Assembly: GCF_000765905.2 (NCBI RefSeq)
Contig: NZ_JRPL02000024.1
Location: forward strand, 1 to 32,358
Origin: Helicobacter trogontum
Lineage (GTDB): Bacteria; Campylobacterota; Campylobacteria; Campylobacterales; Helicobacteraceae
Reading direction: 5' to 3'
DNA length: 32,358 nt
The first letter of the stretch is position 1, and each line of letters starts with the position of its first letter. The translations under genes were made by a program, and so were the position numbers. Below are positions 1-8,182 of this stretch, in pieces. The notes beneath the pieces were generated by a model. The model was not told where the DNA came from. It searched no databases and saw only the letters and a program-made list of their open reading frames with translations.

Positions 1-43
1 TATCGTCCCAAATTTCTCTTATTTGCTTGTTGTCTTTAGTCAT
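1..43 (-). CDS. 5' end of a gene cut by the window edge, possibly an orphan toxin cassette
   Basis: An open frame starts at ATG (41-43) and runs off the left edge with 14 visible residues (MTKDNKQIREIWDD). The frame is also open upstream of this ATG back to a TAG just after the stop of the neighbouring gene, adding QFSENEKVF, which looks coding. The residue pattern (KVFMTKD..QIREIWDD) resembles the stretch TRIYLVNGKEELMALWERL at the start of the toxin domain of the pseudogene ending at 677. An extra toxin tip after a toxin-immunity pair is a common arrangement in polymorphic toxin loci. That reading is inference from 14 to 23 residues only; no strong ribosome site is visible. Confidence 0.35.
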   Translation of the reverse strand, partial: MTKDNKQIREIWDD

Positions 44-74
44 AAATACTTTTTCATTTTCAGAGAATTGCTAC

Positions 75-665
75 TCATCGATTGATTTGTCCTATCCAAC
101 GCACAATATTGCCTTTATCATCTATCTCTACTTCTAAATCTTTGTATTTTTCGTAGAATCTAGGGGATAGAATTTCATTAAAGTATTTTGTGCCTTTGGG
201 GGTAATAGTCGCATTGATATTATATCTACTCCATTTACTTGGTGCATTCCAAGAGGTATTGCAAAAATCCTTGGCATTAAAGCACTCTTTGCAAATAAAA
301 TTATCCCTAAAATATATCCAAACTTGATATTTGTCCTTTTTGTAGGTTGCCAATGTGGGCTGCGTTGGTTCATCTATAATATAAAAATCTATCATATTAT
401 TCAAAAATAATTCCTCCAAAATAGCAATATACTTATCTTGATATTTTTTGGTATAAAGATTAAAAATCATATAAATCTCTGAATACTCATAAAACATAGA
501 TAACTCGCACAATATATCATATTCTATAATTTCCATTATATCCACTTCACAAATATCTGTATGCATTGCAAAAATATCAAGATAGGATTGTATATATGAA
601 TCAAGGGTAGTATCCCATTGTGGAAATATACCATCTCTCATATCTTCTAAAACTTTAAATTGCAT
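75..665 (-). CDS. Hypothetical protein, probable immunity partner of the upstream toxin
   Basis: I do not recognise the family. The ORF encodes about 196 residues, acidic and aromatic-rich, with no signal peptide and no clear membrane segment, so it should be cytosolic. I chose ATG at 663-665 because AAGGAG lies 4 nt before it. An in-frame TTG at 678-680 would add five residues and overlap the toxin stop codon. It directly follows the toxin pseudogene (677-2629), which is the usual position of the cognate immunity gene in polymorphic toxin loci. A CxxC pair around residues 128-131 (CKEC) and a further Cys could bind metal. The immunity role is inferred from position only. Confidence 0.6.
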   Translation of the reverse strand: MQFKVLEDMRDGIFPQWDTTLDSYIQSYLDIFAMHTDICEVDIMEIIEYDILCELSMFYEYSEIYMIFNLYTKKYQDKYIAILEELFLNNMIDFYIIDEPTQPTLATYKKDKYQVWIYFRDNFICKECFNAKDFCNTSWNAPSKWSRYNINATITPKGTKYFNEILSPRFYEKYKDLEVEIDDKGNIVRWIGQINR

Positions 666-676
666 AATGCTCCTTA

Positions 677-2629
677 TCAATTACCTATATGAATCTTATA
701 ATCTTTTCCATTAATTTTAGTATCTATGGTGGGTGTATTACCACTTTTCTTGCTTGAGTAGCTCCTTAGAGTTATCTCGGTATCATCATCTAATGTCCTT
801 ATGATTCTTGTTCCTTTTTCGCTTGTTTCTATGCGCTCACTCTTGAAGTTTTTAGTCAATCTTTCCCATAGTGCCATAAGCTCTTCTTTACCATTTACTA
901 GATAGATTCTAGTTCTTGGTTTCCCTTTTGGATTCAAGGCTTTTTTAAGTCCATTAATTATCTCCAATACCTCCTGCCTACTCAAAGACTTTGGTTTAGG
1001 TTTTGCTATCCTTACATCTTCTTTCCTCTTATCTTTACTGATAATGTTCTTTATTTTGTTAGCTATTTTTCAGCTTTAAATGCTTTTGCCATTGGTAATA
1101 TAGTAATAGCATTTAATAAAGCTTCTTTATAGTTACCAGCAGTGAGGTTATCATAAGCTGATTCGATAGAGCTTAAAGGCGAGAGTTCATATAAAATATC
1201 TCTTGCTTGGTGTAATAAGTCATTAAGTTCACCATCATCGTTATTTATATCTTTGAGAATCTCTTAAGACATAGTGGGCTTTGAGCGTGATAGATTCTAT
1301 CGTGTTGTTTGCATGATGAGATTCTATGCTTGTGTTATTCATAGTGATGTTATTTGGAGTGTTAGACTTTGCTTTTACTTGAGTGTTTGTATTATGATGA
1401 GCGTATTTTATATCTTTACACTCTATAGATATAACCTTAATATTTGGCTTTATGCTATCATTGGCTTTTATAGTCTTTGGGATATGTTTATTAAATACAA
1501 GTGTTTGATTTGTAAGTTTTCTTGCTTTCTTGTCCTTTGGTTGTATAGTTTTAGAAGGTGAGATTTTAGTATGAAAATCTTTTTGTTCTTCATCTAATCC
1601 ATATCTATTAAGCACAAAGTATAAATCAGAATTTGTCATCTTAGAGCTTACACAAGCATTATTAAATACTATATACCCATTATCATCACTTCTAGCCTTA
1701 TCTACAAAAGAAGTGAAATTAGGAGAATACACATATATTTCCTTATTGGCTAGGGGCTCATTTTTGTGATTGAGACATAGAGCATCAATACACATAGGGA
1801 TAGAATCTGTGATATTAGAGAGACTAGGGGATTTTGCAGAATCTGCAGTAGTATGTGTGGGATAAGCAAGGTAATTAGGAAAGGTATGCAAGAGCGTATC
1901 TATATCTAGCGCATTAGAGTTAGAATCTAAAAGCAGTTCTATAAGGGATTTGTAGTCATTGGATTCTAGGTTTCTTTGTGGATTGGCATAAGGGTGAGTA
2001 TCACTAGAGATAGATTGACTAACCTCAAGCTCATCTATCCAAGAAGATATTTTATTGACTAAGTTTGAGCTAAAATTTTGCAATGAAACAATATTGTTTT
2101 CTATAAAATTAGCAATAATTTTGGTAGTCTCATCAAAGTTTGATTTGAGTTGCTCCTAAAGAGATAAAGCTTTGTCTTTAAGATAAAAATAAATATCTGT
2201 TAAAAAATAAGAAATAAGCATTGCTGCACTAATGCCACATACCAACGCCCAGCCTCCGCTGATTGCTCCCGCCCCAACAAGAGTTCCCATTACCAATTCG
2301 ACACCAACTCCAATACCAACTTGCAATCCACTCAAGATTATTATGTCATTAGTATTTAAGGCATCGTTACTTATATTTAGTGTCATTGTTTTTGAAGCAT
2401 TTTTTACCTCAAAGCTTAATTTAAGATAAAATGGTAAGCCTTTTTCAATATACTTAATAGCTTCTGTAATGATTGTATCAATTGAACCTAGCATATAGAA
2501 TAAAGTTGATTGTATGGTGTCTTTATTATTGGATTGTAATGAGGCTATATCCCTCCTCAAAGGACAAGGTGTGTTATCGCTTGTAATGCACGATGTTGGC
2601 AATCTTAATGTTTGTATGTTTTCATTCAC
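677..2629 (-). pseudogene. Broken polymorphic-toxin gene (glycine-rich TM region, linker, pre-toxin, C-terminal toxin domain)
   Basis: Three open segments fit one gene of about 650 codons. Segment 1 (2629-2159; GTG start overlapping the upstream stop) has a glycine-rich hydrophobic region, GVGVELVMGTLVGAGAISGG. A TAG at 2156-2158 ends it, but the same frame stays open for 24 more codons straight into segment 2, so the TAG looks like a nonsense change. Segment 2 (2155-1241) has an Ig-like stretch (NEPLANKEIYVY, DDNGYIVF) and a low-complexity linker. Near 1260 the coding signal moves to another frame (ARDILYELSPLSSIESAYDN). At a T5 run (1066-1070) it moves again, where one added base would restore AEKIANKIKN. 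Segment 3 ends in a small basic domain (TRIYLVNGKEEL, NTPTIDTKINGKDYKIHI), typical in size and position of a toxin tip. Toxin activity is not identified. Confidence 0.65.
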
Positions 2630-3438
2630 TCTAACTCTTTTATATTGATTTTATTATTTTGTGCGCTTTGTATTTTACTTTGTAAGATTACTCTTTTTCC
2701 AAAAAACTCTATGATTTGTGTAGAATCTATTGTTTTTGCAAACCTAAATTCTCTTTGCTTTGTAAGATTTTCATTATTGTAAGTGTAACGCACAAGCTGT
2801 TGTATCTTAAGTGGAATGGTGCTTTGTGAAAAATTAAACTCACAATAATACAAACTTTCATCATTTTTAATAGCATATAGCCCAAGAGAAAAGTTAAGTA
2901 TTGCAAACTCAGCATAGAGATTTTGGGTATTGTCTGCATGAAGTGCGCGGATTTTTGGGATAAGAAAAATAAAGAAAAATACTAAAAAGCCAAGAGAAAA
3001 CTTGAAACCTAAAATGCCAAAGAATACACTCAATAAGCTTAAGAGTAGCATTTGTATATATTTATATTTTGTATAGTATTCTTGCGTTAGATTCTGTAAT
3101 GTGGAATCTAAAAATGTATGAGAAACCTTTTGCTTTACAAAGCTTCTCATAAAGACAATATAAAGACAGCAAAATATAACAAAAAGTATCAAGCTTAGAG
3201 TTTTGCTAAAAGGCAAAAGAATTTGGAAGAATTCTCTACTCCCTGCTATTTTACCCTCAAAGACTGCTCCCAATACAGCAAAGCTCAATAAAAAACTCAT
3301 AATGCCTGCCACTTTTGTAGTGCTAAGAAGCATATTGTAAAATCTTAATTTCTTAAAATCTAATTCATTACTCTTATAAGGCAATCCATACAAAAGCAAT
3401 GGATCAAAAATATTTTTAGTTTCACTAGCATTATTCAT
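2626..3438 (-). CDS. Four-TM membrane protein, unknown function
   Basis: The product has 270 residues with two hydrophobic hairpins (about residues 37-60 with 76-98, and 128-145 with 147-168) separated by a hydrophilic stretch. A soluble C-terminal domain of about 100 residues follows. There is no signal peptide and I do not recognise the family. Its TGA stop overlaps the GTG start of the toxin pseudogene by 4 nt (GTGA), so the two are translationally coupled. A membrane protein encoded immediately upstream of a toxin with a hydrophobic region could be a chaperone/adaptor or an immunity protein. This role is inference. Confidence 0.7.
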   Translation of the reverse strand: MNNASETKNIFDPLLLYGLPYKSNELDFKKLRFYNMLLSTTKVAGIMSFLLSFAVLGAVFEGKIAGSREFFQILLPFSKTLSLILFVIFCCLYIVFMRSFVKQKVSHTFLDSTLQNLTQEYYTKYKYIQMLLLSLLSVFFGILGFKFSLGFLVFFFIFLIPKIRALHADNTQNLYAEFAILNFSLGLYAIKNDESLYYCEFNFSQSTIPLKIQQLVRYTYNNENLTKQREFRFAKTIDSTQIIEFFGKRVILQSKIQSAQNNKINIKELE

Positions 3439-3440
3439 AT

Positions 3441-3515
3441 TTATCTTTCAGGCATATTGTTTCTTTGAAGCATATCATAAAGAACCTTGTATTGTGTATT
3501 ATTGCTGCGATTCAT
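3441..3515 (-). CDS. Possible 24-residue peptide between membrane-protein genes
   Basis: ATG at 3513-3515 is preceded by AAGGAA with about 8 nt spacing and opens a 24-codon frame ending in TAA just before the next gene's ATG (3438). It is polar (MNRSNNTQYKVLYDML...) and has no recognisable domain. It could be a leader peptide coupling translation to the four-TM gene, or the remnant of a lost gene. Only the ribosome site and tight spacing support it. Confidence 0.3.
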   Translation of the reverse strand: MNRSNNTQYKVLYDMLQRNNMPER

Positions 3516-3527
3516 TTGATTGTTTCC

Positions 3528-4124
3528 TTATTTTGCAATCATGTCTAATTGAGTACATAAAGCATCATTAATAAAATGGATTTTTTTGTCTTTTGTTTGC
3601 AGAACTTCTTGCGTTTTTTGTTTGAAGATATCAGCAAATTTACTTAACCTTATCTCAAAGTCATTATCAAATACAGAATAGTTAATTTTACATTTAAATT
3701 TTATATCAAAAAATTTTGGCTTTTGTTTTGTTATATCAAAAAACATAATATTGTGCAATGGCGGATTGACTATACCTATCATACGCAATCCGTATTGCCC
3801 ATAATGCAGTTTTAATGTTTTTATTTGTAAAAAGTTGTTAGTTTTTATGATGAAATAATTATCATATAACATTACTTTACGCTTATTGCCAACAATCAGT
3901 TCTTGCAAACAAAAATATACTCCCCATACAAACAACAATATGAAGGGAACAATAAGTATAGTAGCCCATTCATTTTTTATAGATTCTGCTACATTTATTT
4001 GAAGTAAGACATTAATCAAACTATACGCCATTAGGCAAGAAAACAACAAAAGCAATAAATAAAAAGTCTTATACAATACGCCCATTTTAGATTCTATTGT
4101 TATCAAAGGTTGATTTTCTTGCAT
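3528..4124 (-). CDS. Two-TM membrane protein, tandem paralog 4
   Basis: A 198-residue protein with two membrane segments (about residues 17-40 and 55-77) and a soluble C-terminal part. The first 13 residues (MQENQPLITIESK) are identical to those of the next gene upstream, because a 51-bp DNA repeat covers both starts. After that the protein is only distantly like its neighbours: it keeps the two-TM plus soluble-domain layout but lacks their NNGIGFE and FFRFGEV motifs. Start ATG 4122-4124 shares its A with the upstream TAA stop, and AAGGAT lies 7 nt before it. Function is unknown. Tandem small membrane proteins downstream of vgrG suggest immunity or accessory roles. Confidence 0.65.
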   Translation of the reverse strand: MQENQPLITIESKMGVLYKTFYLLLLLFSCLMAYSLINVLLQINVAESIKNEWATILIVPFILLFVWGVYFCLQELIVGNKRKVMLYDNYFIIKTNNFLQIKTLKLHYGQYGLRMIGIVNPPLHNIMFFDITKQKPKFFDIKFKCKINYSVFDNDFEIRLSKFADIFKQKTQEVLQTKDKKIHFINDALCTQLDMIAK

Positions 4125-4135
4125 TAAATATCCTT
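4085..4135 (-). repeat. 51-bp direct repeat, copy 1, covering a stop/start junction
   Basis: Identical over 51 bp to 4768-4818. It covers the end of one paralog (KDI plus stop), the ribosome site and the first 13 codons of the next. This points to tandem duplication of the paralog unit with later divergence. Confidence 0.85.
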
Positions 4136-4807
4136 ATATAATAAATGCTTGAATTTATCTTTAAGTTCTGAATCTGAAATTTCTATTCCTTGAGATTCTA
4201 ATGCCTCTTTGGTTTTTTGACGCATGAAAGTGGTGATTTCTTTTATATCATCACGATACAACTCAGTCATGACTTTACAAAATATATAGCGTTTATAGTT
4301 TTTGTCTCTAAACCTAACAAGAGCCATATGTTTATAAGTAATACCAATTGAATGAATCATGAAAATATGAGTGGCTGTATCAAAATATGCAGGTGCTGAA
4401 AAATAGCTTAAAACTAATCCTACTTCTCCAAACCTAAAGAATCCTTTTTTCATCACAAACCAATGCCTATACTCAAAGCCTATGCCATTGTTTGTAACAT
4501 AGAATCGATTTTTTCTTACATAGAAAAGACGATAAAAACTTAATAATACACCAAAAATGCCAAGAAGCATTGCAAACATCACCCCATCCATCCTTTCAGC
4601 CAATAAGAAACCCTTTATGCTTACATATACCAACGCAATTCCAAACATAAACATTACTATATATTGTATAGTATCGCTTATGCCAAGCCTATGCTTCACC
4701 TCATACACTATCTCATCACCATTAGAATCTAGCTTTATATTATCTTTGGTTTTAGTTTCGTTGGGTTTTTTAGATTCTATTGTTATCAAAGGTTGATTTT
4801 CTTGCAT
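4124..4807 (-). CDS. Two-TM membrane protein, tandem paralog 3
   Basis: 227 residues. An N-terminal charged stretch (KLDSNGDEIVYEV) is followed by a membrane hairpin (about residues 48-66 and 75-95), then a soluble domain with RFYVTNNGIGFE and GFFRFGEVG, and a C-terminal helix (TKEALESQGIEISDSELK). The NGIGFE/FGEV part resembles bacterial PH-like membrane-anchored domains in layout; that is a resemblance, not an identification. Start ATG 4805-4807 overlaps the TAA of the upstream paralog by one base. Members of the family here end in very similar KEALEA(K)GI segments. Confidence 0.65.
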   Translation of the reverse strand: MQENQPLITIESKKPNETKTKDNIKLDSNGDEIVYEVKHRLGISDTIQYIVMFMFGIALVYVSIKGFLLAERMDGVMFAMLLGIFGVLLSFYRLFYVRKNRFYVTNNGIGFEYRHWFVMKKGFFRFGEVGLVLSYFSAPAYFDTATHIFMIHSIGITYKHMALVRFRDKNYKRYIFCKVMTELYRDDIKEITTFMRQKTKEALESQGIEISDSELKDKFKHLLYKDI

Positions 4808-4818
4808 TAAATATCCTT
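4768..4818 (-). repeat. 51-bp direct repeat, copy 2, covering a stop/start junction
   Basis: Second copy of the 51-bp repeat at 4085-4135. It lies at the junction of paralogs 2 and 3, whereas copy 1 lies at the junction of paralogs 3 and 4. Recombination between the copies would delete or duplicate exactly one gene. Confidence 0.85.
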
Positions 4819-5520
4819 GTTTTTTATATAGCTTTTAATTTTTTCTTTGAGTTCAGAATCTGTGATGTGTATTCCCTTGGCTTCCAAAGCTTCTTTAGTT
4901 CTTTTGCGGATAAAAGTTATTAAATGTAATATATCCTGCATACTTGCACTTGGATAAATTGTGATTTTTATATAATCTTTTGGCAAGAAAAATAATCTTT
5001 TTATTCTTGGTTTGTTAAATGGATAAATGATAAATATATCGCCACTGCCACCATCAGTTGAACCAATATAGCCAAAAAATATATTAACCTCTCCAAACCT
5101 AAAGAATCCCTTTTGCATTCTAAACCATTTTCTACGCTCAAAGCCTATGCCATTATTTGTAACATAGAATCTATCTTGATTTTTATAAAAAAGCATTGTA
5201 TAAGACCAATTTACACACAATATGCCAAACAATATAAACAAAAAAGATAAAAAATGATTTGTTTGTATGAAACCAAAATACATTAAGCACATACCAATAA
5301 ACACTATGATTCCACCATATACAAACCATTCCCAAAAATTCAATCGATGTTTCCTATCAAAAACAATTTCATTGAATTTTTTAGATTTTTTGATATTTTT
5401 AGATTCTATATTATTTGGGATAGGATTAGAATCTATCACACCAAATTCAGCACCTATACCTTGCTTATTACCAAATTTAAATGTAACGCCTACACTAGCA
5501 TTCTCGTTATTATTGTTCAT
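4807..5520 (-). CDS. Two-TM membrane protein, tandem paralog 2
   Basis: 237 residues with the same plan as its downstream neighbour: polar N-terminus, two membrane segments (about residues 63-83 and 88-107), RFYVTNNGIGFERRKWF, GFFRFGEVN and a C-terminal TKEALEAKGIHITDSELK helix. Its N-terminus differs (GVTFKFGNKQGIGAEFGV), so the ends of these paralogs have been shuffled. Start ATG 5518-5520. Its final codons plus stop lie in the 51-bp repeat that also covers the next start. Function unknown; an immunity role to a lost effector is possible but unproven. Confidence 0.65.
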   Translation of the reverse strand: MNNNNENASVGVTFKFGNKQGIGAEFGVIDSNPIPNNIESKNIKKSKKFNEIVFDRKHRLNFWEWFVYGGIIVFIGMCLMYFGFIQTNHFLSFLFILFGILCVNWSYTMLFYKNQDRFYVTNNGIGFERRKWFRMQKGFFRFGEVNIFFGYIGSTDGGSGDIFIIYPFNKPRIKRLFFLPKDYIKITIYPSASMQDILHLITFIRKRTKEALEAKGIHITDSELKEKIKSYIKNKDI

Positions 5521-5524
5521 TTGT

Positions 5525-6321
5525 TTATTTCCCCAAAAATTGTTTGTCTAAATCATAACATAAGGTTTTTGTATCTATGCCTTTTGCCTCTAGGGCTTCT
5601 TTGGTTTTTTTGATAAGAAAGTTTTTCAAGTAGGTTTGTTCAGTTATTTCATTGTAAAGTTTTGGGGATATGTATGTGTTCCAAGCCATTAATGAAAGAC
5701 TATGCAAAGGACTTAATTGCCAAGTAAGAAAAATTCGTCCTTTGTGATTCCCTAAAGGAAAAAAATAATTCTATTTACTGGAGTAATGGGGCATAAACCT
5801 GTAGGGGCTAAAATTATTTGAAATCCCACTTCTCCAAATCTATAAAATCTCTTTTGCATTCTAAACCACTTTCTACGCTCAAATCCTATGCCTTGTGTGG
5901 TAATATAGAATCTGTTTTTATGAGCATAAAAAAGATAATAGAAACTCAATAATAATGCAGGAATCCCAAAAACTAATGATGTAACAAATAATGAGTTCTC
6001 TATTTTATTAAGCAAAAAAGCTTCTGTGCCACTATACGCCACAGCAACACCAAACATAAAAAATACACTCATTAAGAAATAATCCCACCAATTAGGGTTA
6101 TGCCATATTTCATACACTATCTCATCACCATTGGAATCTAGCTTTATGCTATCTTTGTTTTTAGTGTCGGTTGGTTTTTTAGATTCTAGTTTGTTAGATT
6201 CTGTGCTTATGGAAGTTTCTTTTATAGAATCTCGCTTTATAGATTCTGTGGGTTTTGCCTCATTGTTATATTTTAACATTGTGGGATTTATATTTTCTTG
6301 GTTGTTGGATTCTCTACTCAC
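5525..6321 (-). pseudogene. Two-TM membrane protein, tandem paralog 1, frameshifted at a T7 run
   Basis: This gene starts at GTG 6319-6321, overlapping the vgrG stop. It encodes a Ser/Glu/Lys-rich N-terminus, a membrane hairpin, then NRFYITTQGIGFERRKWF and FGEVGF like its neighbours. The frame closes at a TAG right after a run of seven T (plus strand A7 at 5759-5765). One extra T restores an open frame (PLGNHKGRIFLTWQLSPL...) into the downstream segment that ends KKTKEALEAKGIDTKTL, the family's conserved C-terminal helix. The repaired protein would be about 265 residues. The break could be phase variation, decay or a sequencing error; seven is a short run for classical phase variation. Confidence 0.7.
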
Positions 6322-7777
6322 TCTTAACCTCTCCACCTTTAACCACAAGCCCATTAGAATCTATAACTACTTCAACTCCACCAGCTTTTATTATAACAGA
6401 GTCTCCCTTAGCAATGATTTGGGTATCGCCTACTTGGTGAGTTATTTGATTGCCAGCTGTGGCAGTAAGATGACTTTTGGATTCCATATCGGTATTATCA
6501 GCTATAAAAGAAAGTTCTTTTTGTGTTTCAAACGATGCAGATTCTTTACCAAAGAATAAAATATTATCTATGGCATTAATATTAATATGGGATTGTGTGC
6601 TTATATTTATTTCTTTTGTGCTTTGTATATCTAATGTTCCCCCTACAACCTCACTTTTATTTCCTTTTATATTCCTATTTTCATCTTTAGCAACAATAAT
6701 ATTTTGATTCCCTCCTATCTCCACTTCCTTATCTCCCCCAACATATTCACTACTATCATTAGCCACTCTTAGTTTATTACTAGCTCCTATGTTTAGAGTA
6801 TGAGATAATCCTACTATGGTATCTTTACTTAGTGCTACATTAGTAAGATATTCTCCTCCAACTCTTACATCTTTTAAACCTAATATTTCTTGCTTATGAT
6901 ATTTAGTAATAGATTCTGTGTAACTTCCTTTTACTTTAGAATCTTTATTGTTGTGTATGGTTTGAGAGAAATTATGTTTTATATATTCATTATAGTCTTT
7001 TTGCGCTCTTACATAGATTTCTTCATTATCTTTTATATTTGATAGGGTAAGTTCATTATAACCTTGTTCAATGGTGTTTGCTGTGTTTGAATGCTCTGTT
7101 TGTGATGAATCTGCTTGTGGTTTAGTGAATCTATTAGTACAATTTTATTAATTATGTTATGCTTAATAAATTTGTTAATGCTTATAAATCTGATGTGTTC
7201 AAGAATTTGTTGTATCTGTTGTTTATGTTAAACTTGTTGGTTTTTTGAATTTGTTTGGCTTATTAAGCTTCTTATATGTGTTAAGTTTATTGTTCTGCTT
7301 GAGAGAGAAGTCTTATGGGAATCTAGGGGATTATGTATTAGGCTAGGGTTAGTTGTGTTATTGTATTTTAGAGACTACTGCCACTACTAATATATTATCT
7401 ATATCGTTATTCATATAAGAGATTATGACTTCATCTCCAATTCTAGGCAATGCAAAAAACCACTGCTATTACTTGCAATAGGGTAGGCTACTCTAAGGAA
7501 TGGTGCGATAGAGTGTAGTATCTTACTGAGATTCATATTTGCAAGGGATTGAGAAGAAGTGTGTAGAGGATTCTTGAAATTTAGAATCTTGAGTTGATAA
7601 GGAAATATTATCCATATTATTTTGCACTGCATTATTTTGATTAATACTTGCTTGATTGGAGCTATCTTGATTTACATCTTCTTGCATTAATCTTTCTTGA
7701 GCTAAGGCATAGGCATAAAAGCTATTTAGTCTTACTCTTTCTCTATTATATTCATCAGTATATAGAGTGTTTGCTTC
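6314..7777 (-). pseudogene. vgrG: VgrG (T6SS spike) pseudogene, N-terminus missing, several frameshifts
   Basis: The open pieces read as consecutive parts of VgrG, the trimeric spike at the tip of the T6SS tube. First comes an OB-fold start (TLYTDEYNRERVRLN, from 7777), then RVAYPIASNSSGF and ALPRIGDEVIISYMNND in different frames separated at an A6 run (7454-7459). NPSLIHNPLDSHKTSLSS follows in yet another frame. Finally an uninterrupted beta-helix part runs from about 7145 (YNELTLSNIKDNEEIYVRAQ, VGGDKEVEIGGN) to the stop at 6314. The N-terminal gp27-like half is absent: the fragment begins at the base after the stop codon of the upstream immunity gene. Between about 7149 and 7290 the reading is low-complexity with stops. 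It cannot make a working VgrG unless repaired by recombination. Confidence 0.8.
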
Positions 7778-8182
7778 TTAGATTCCACACTCTCCATATA
7801 GCCTTTCATCACCAAAATATCGCTTCTCATTTTTGCCCTTTAACACAGCATAGCCTCCCTCATTGAGTTCAAAATCATAGGTTATAGAATCTAGCTTGAC
7901 TTTACCTGTGATAACGCAGGGATAAGTGCAATATTGAGCCACTGGAATATAGCTATACTCTTTGGCTTGTTTAAAAAATTTGATAATATTTGCTTTGTGA
8001 AAATATTGCACAATTTCAGCATTGCAAGTTTCTTTTATGGCATTGATATAGGATTCTCCGCTTTCCTTATCTGTTCTGCCAAGCTTAACGCTAGGCTGGT
8101 CTAATTCTACGATTGTAATACCTTTGAAATTATCTGCATATACAAATAGGCATAATGCAAGTATTATGTAGGGGACTTTCAT
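7778..8182 (-). CDS. Exported probable immunity protein (CxxxGKVK family)
   Basis: 134 residues with a clear signal peptide (MKVPYIILALCLFVYA). The mature part carries CVITGKVKLDSITYDFELNEGG, matching CxxxGKVK...(W/Y)DFE...GG in the two other exported proteins of this array (11653-12222 and 12517-13125). Its ATG overlaps the stop of the Amidase_2 effector gene by 4 nt (ATGA), so the pair is translationally coupled. Periplasmic location fits protection of the cell wall against a T6SS amidase delivered by sister cells. Immunity function is inferred from pairing, export and recurrence. The family is not one I can name. Confidence 0.7.
   Translation of the reverse strand: MKVPYIILALCLFVYADNFKGITIVELDQPSVKLGRTDKESGESYINAIKETCNAEIVQYFHKANIIKFFKQAKEYSYIPVAQYCTYPCVITGKVKLDSITYDFELNEGGYAVLKGKNEKRYFGDERLYGECGI

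Noticed and set aside
7423-7632. ORF of 69 codons read as a separate gene
   Set aside because: Its C-terminal half is part of the frameshifted VgrG (RVAYPIASNSSGF); the N-terminal part is an out-of-frame reading.
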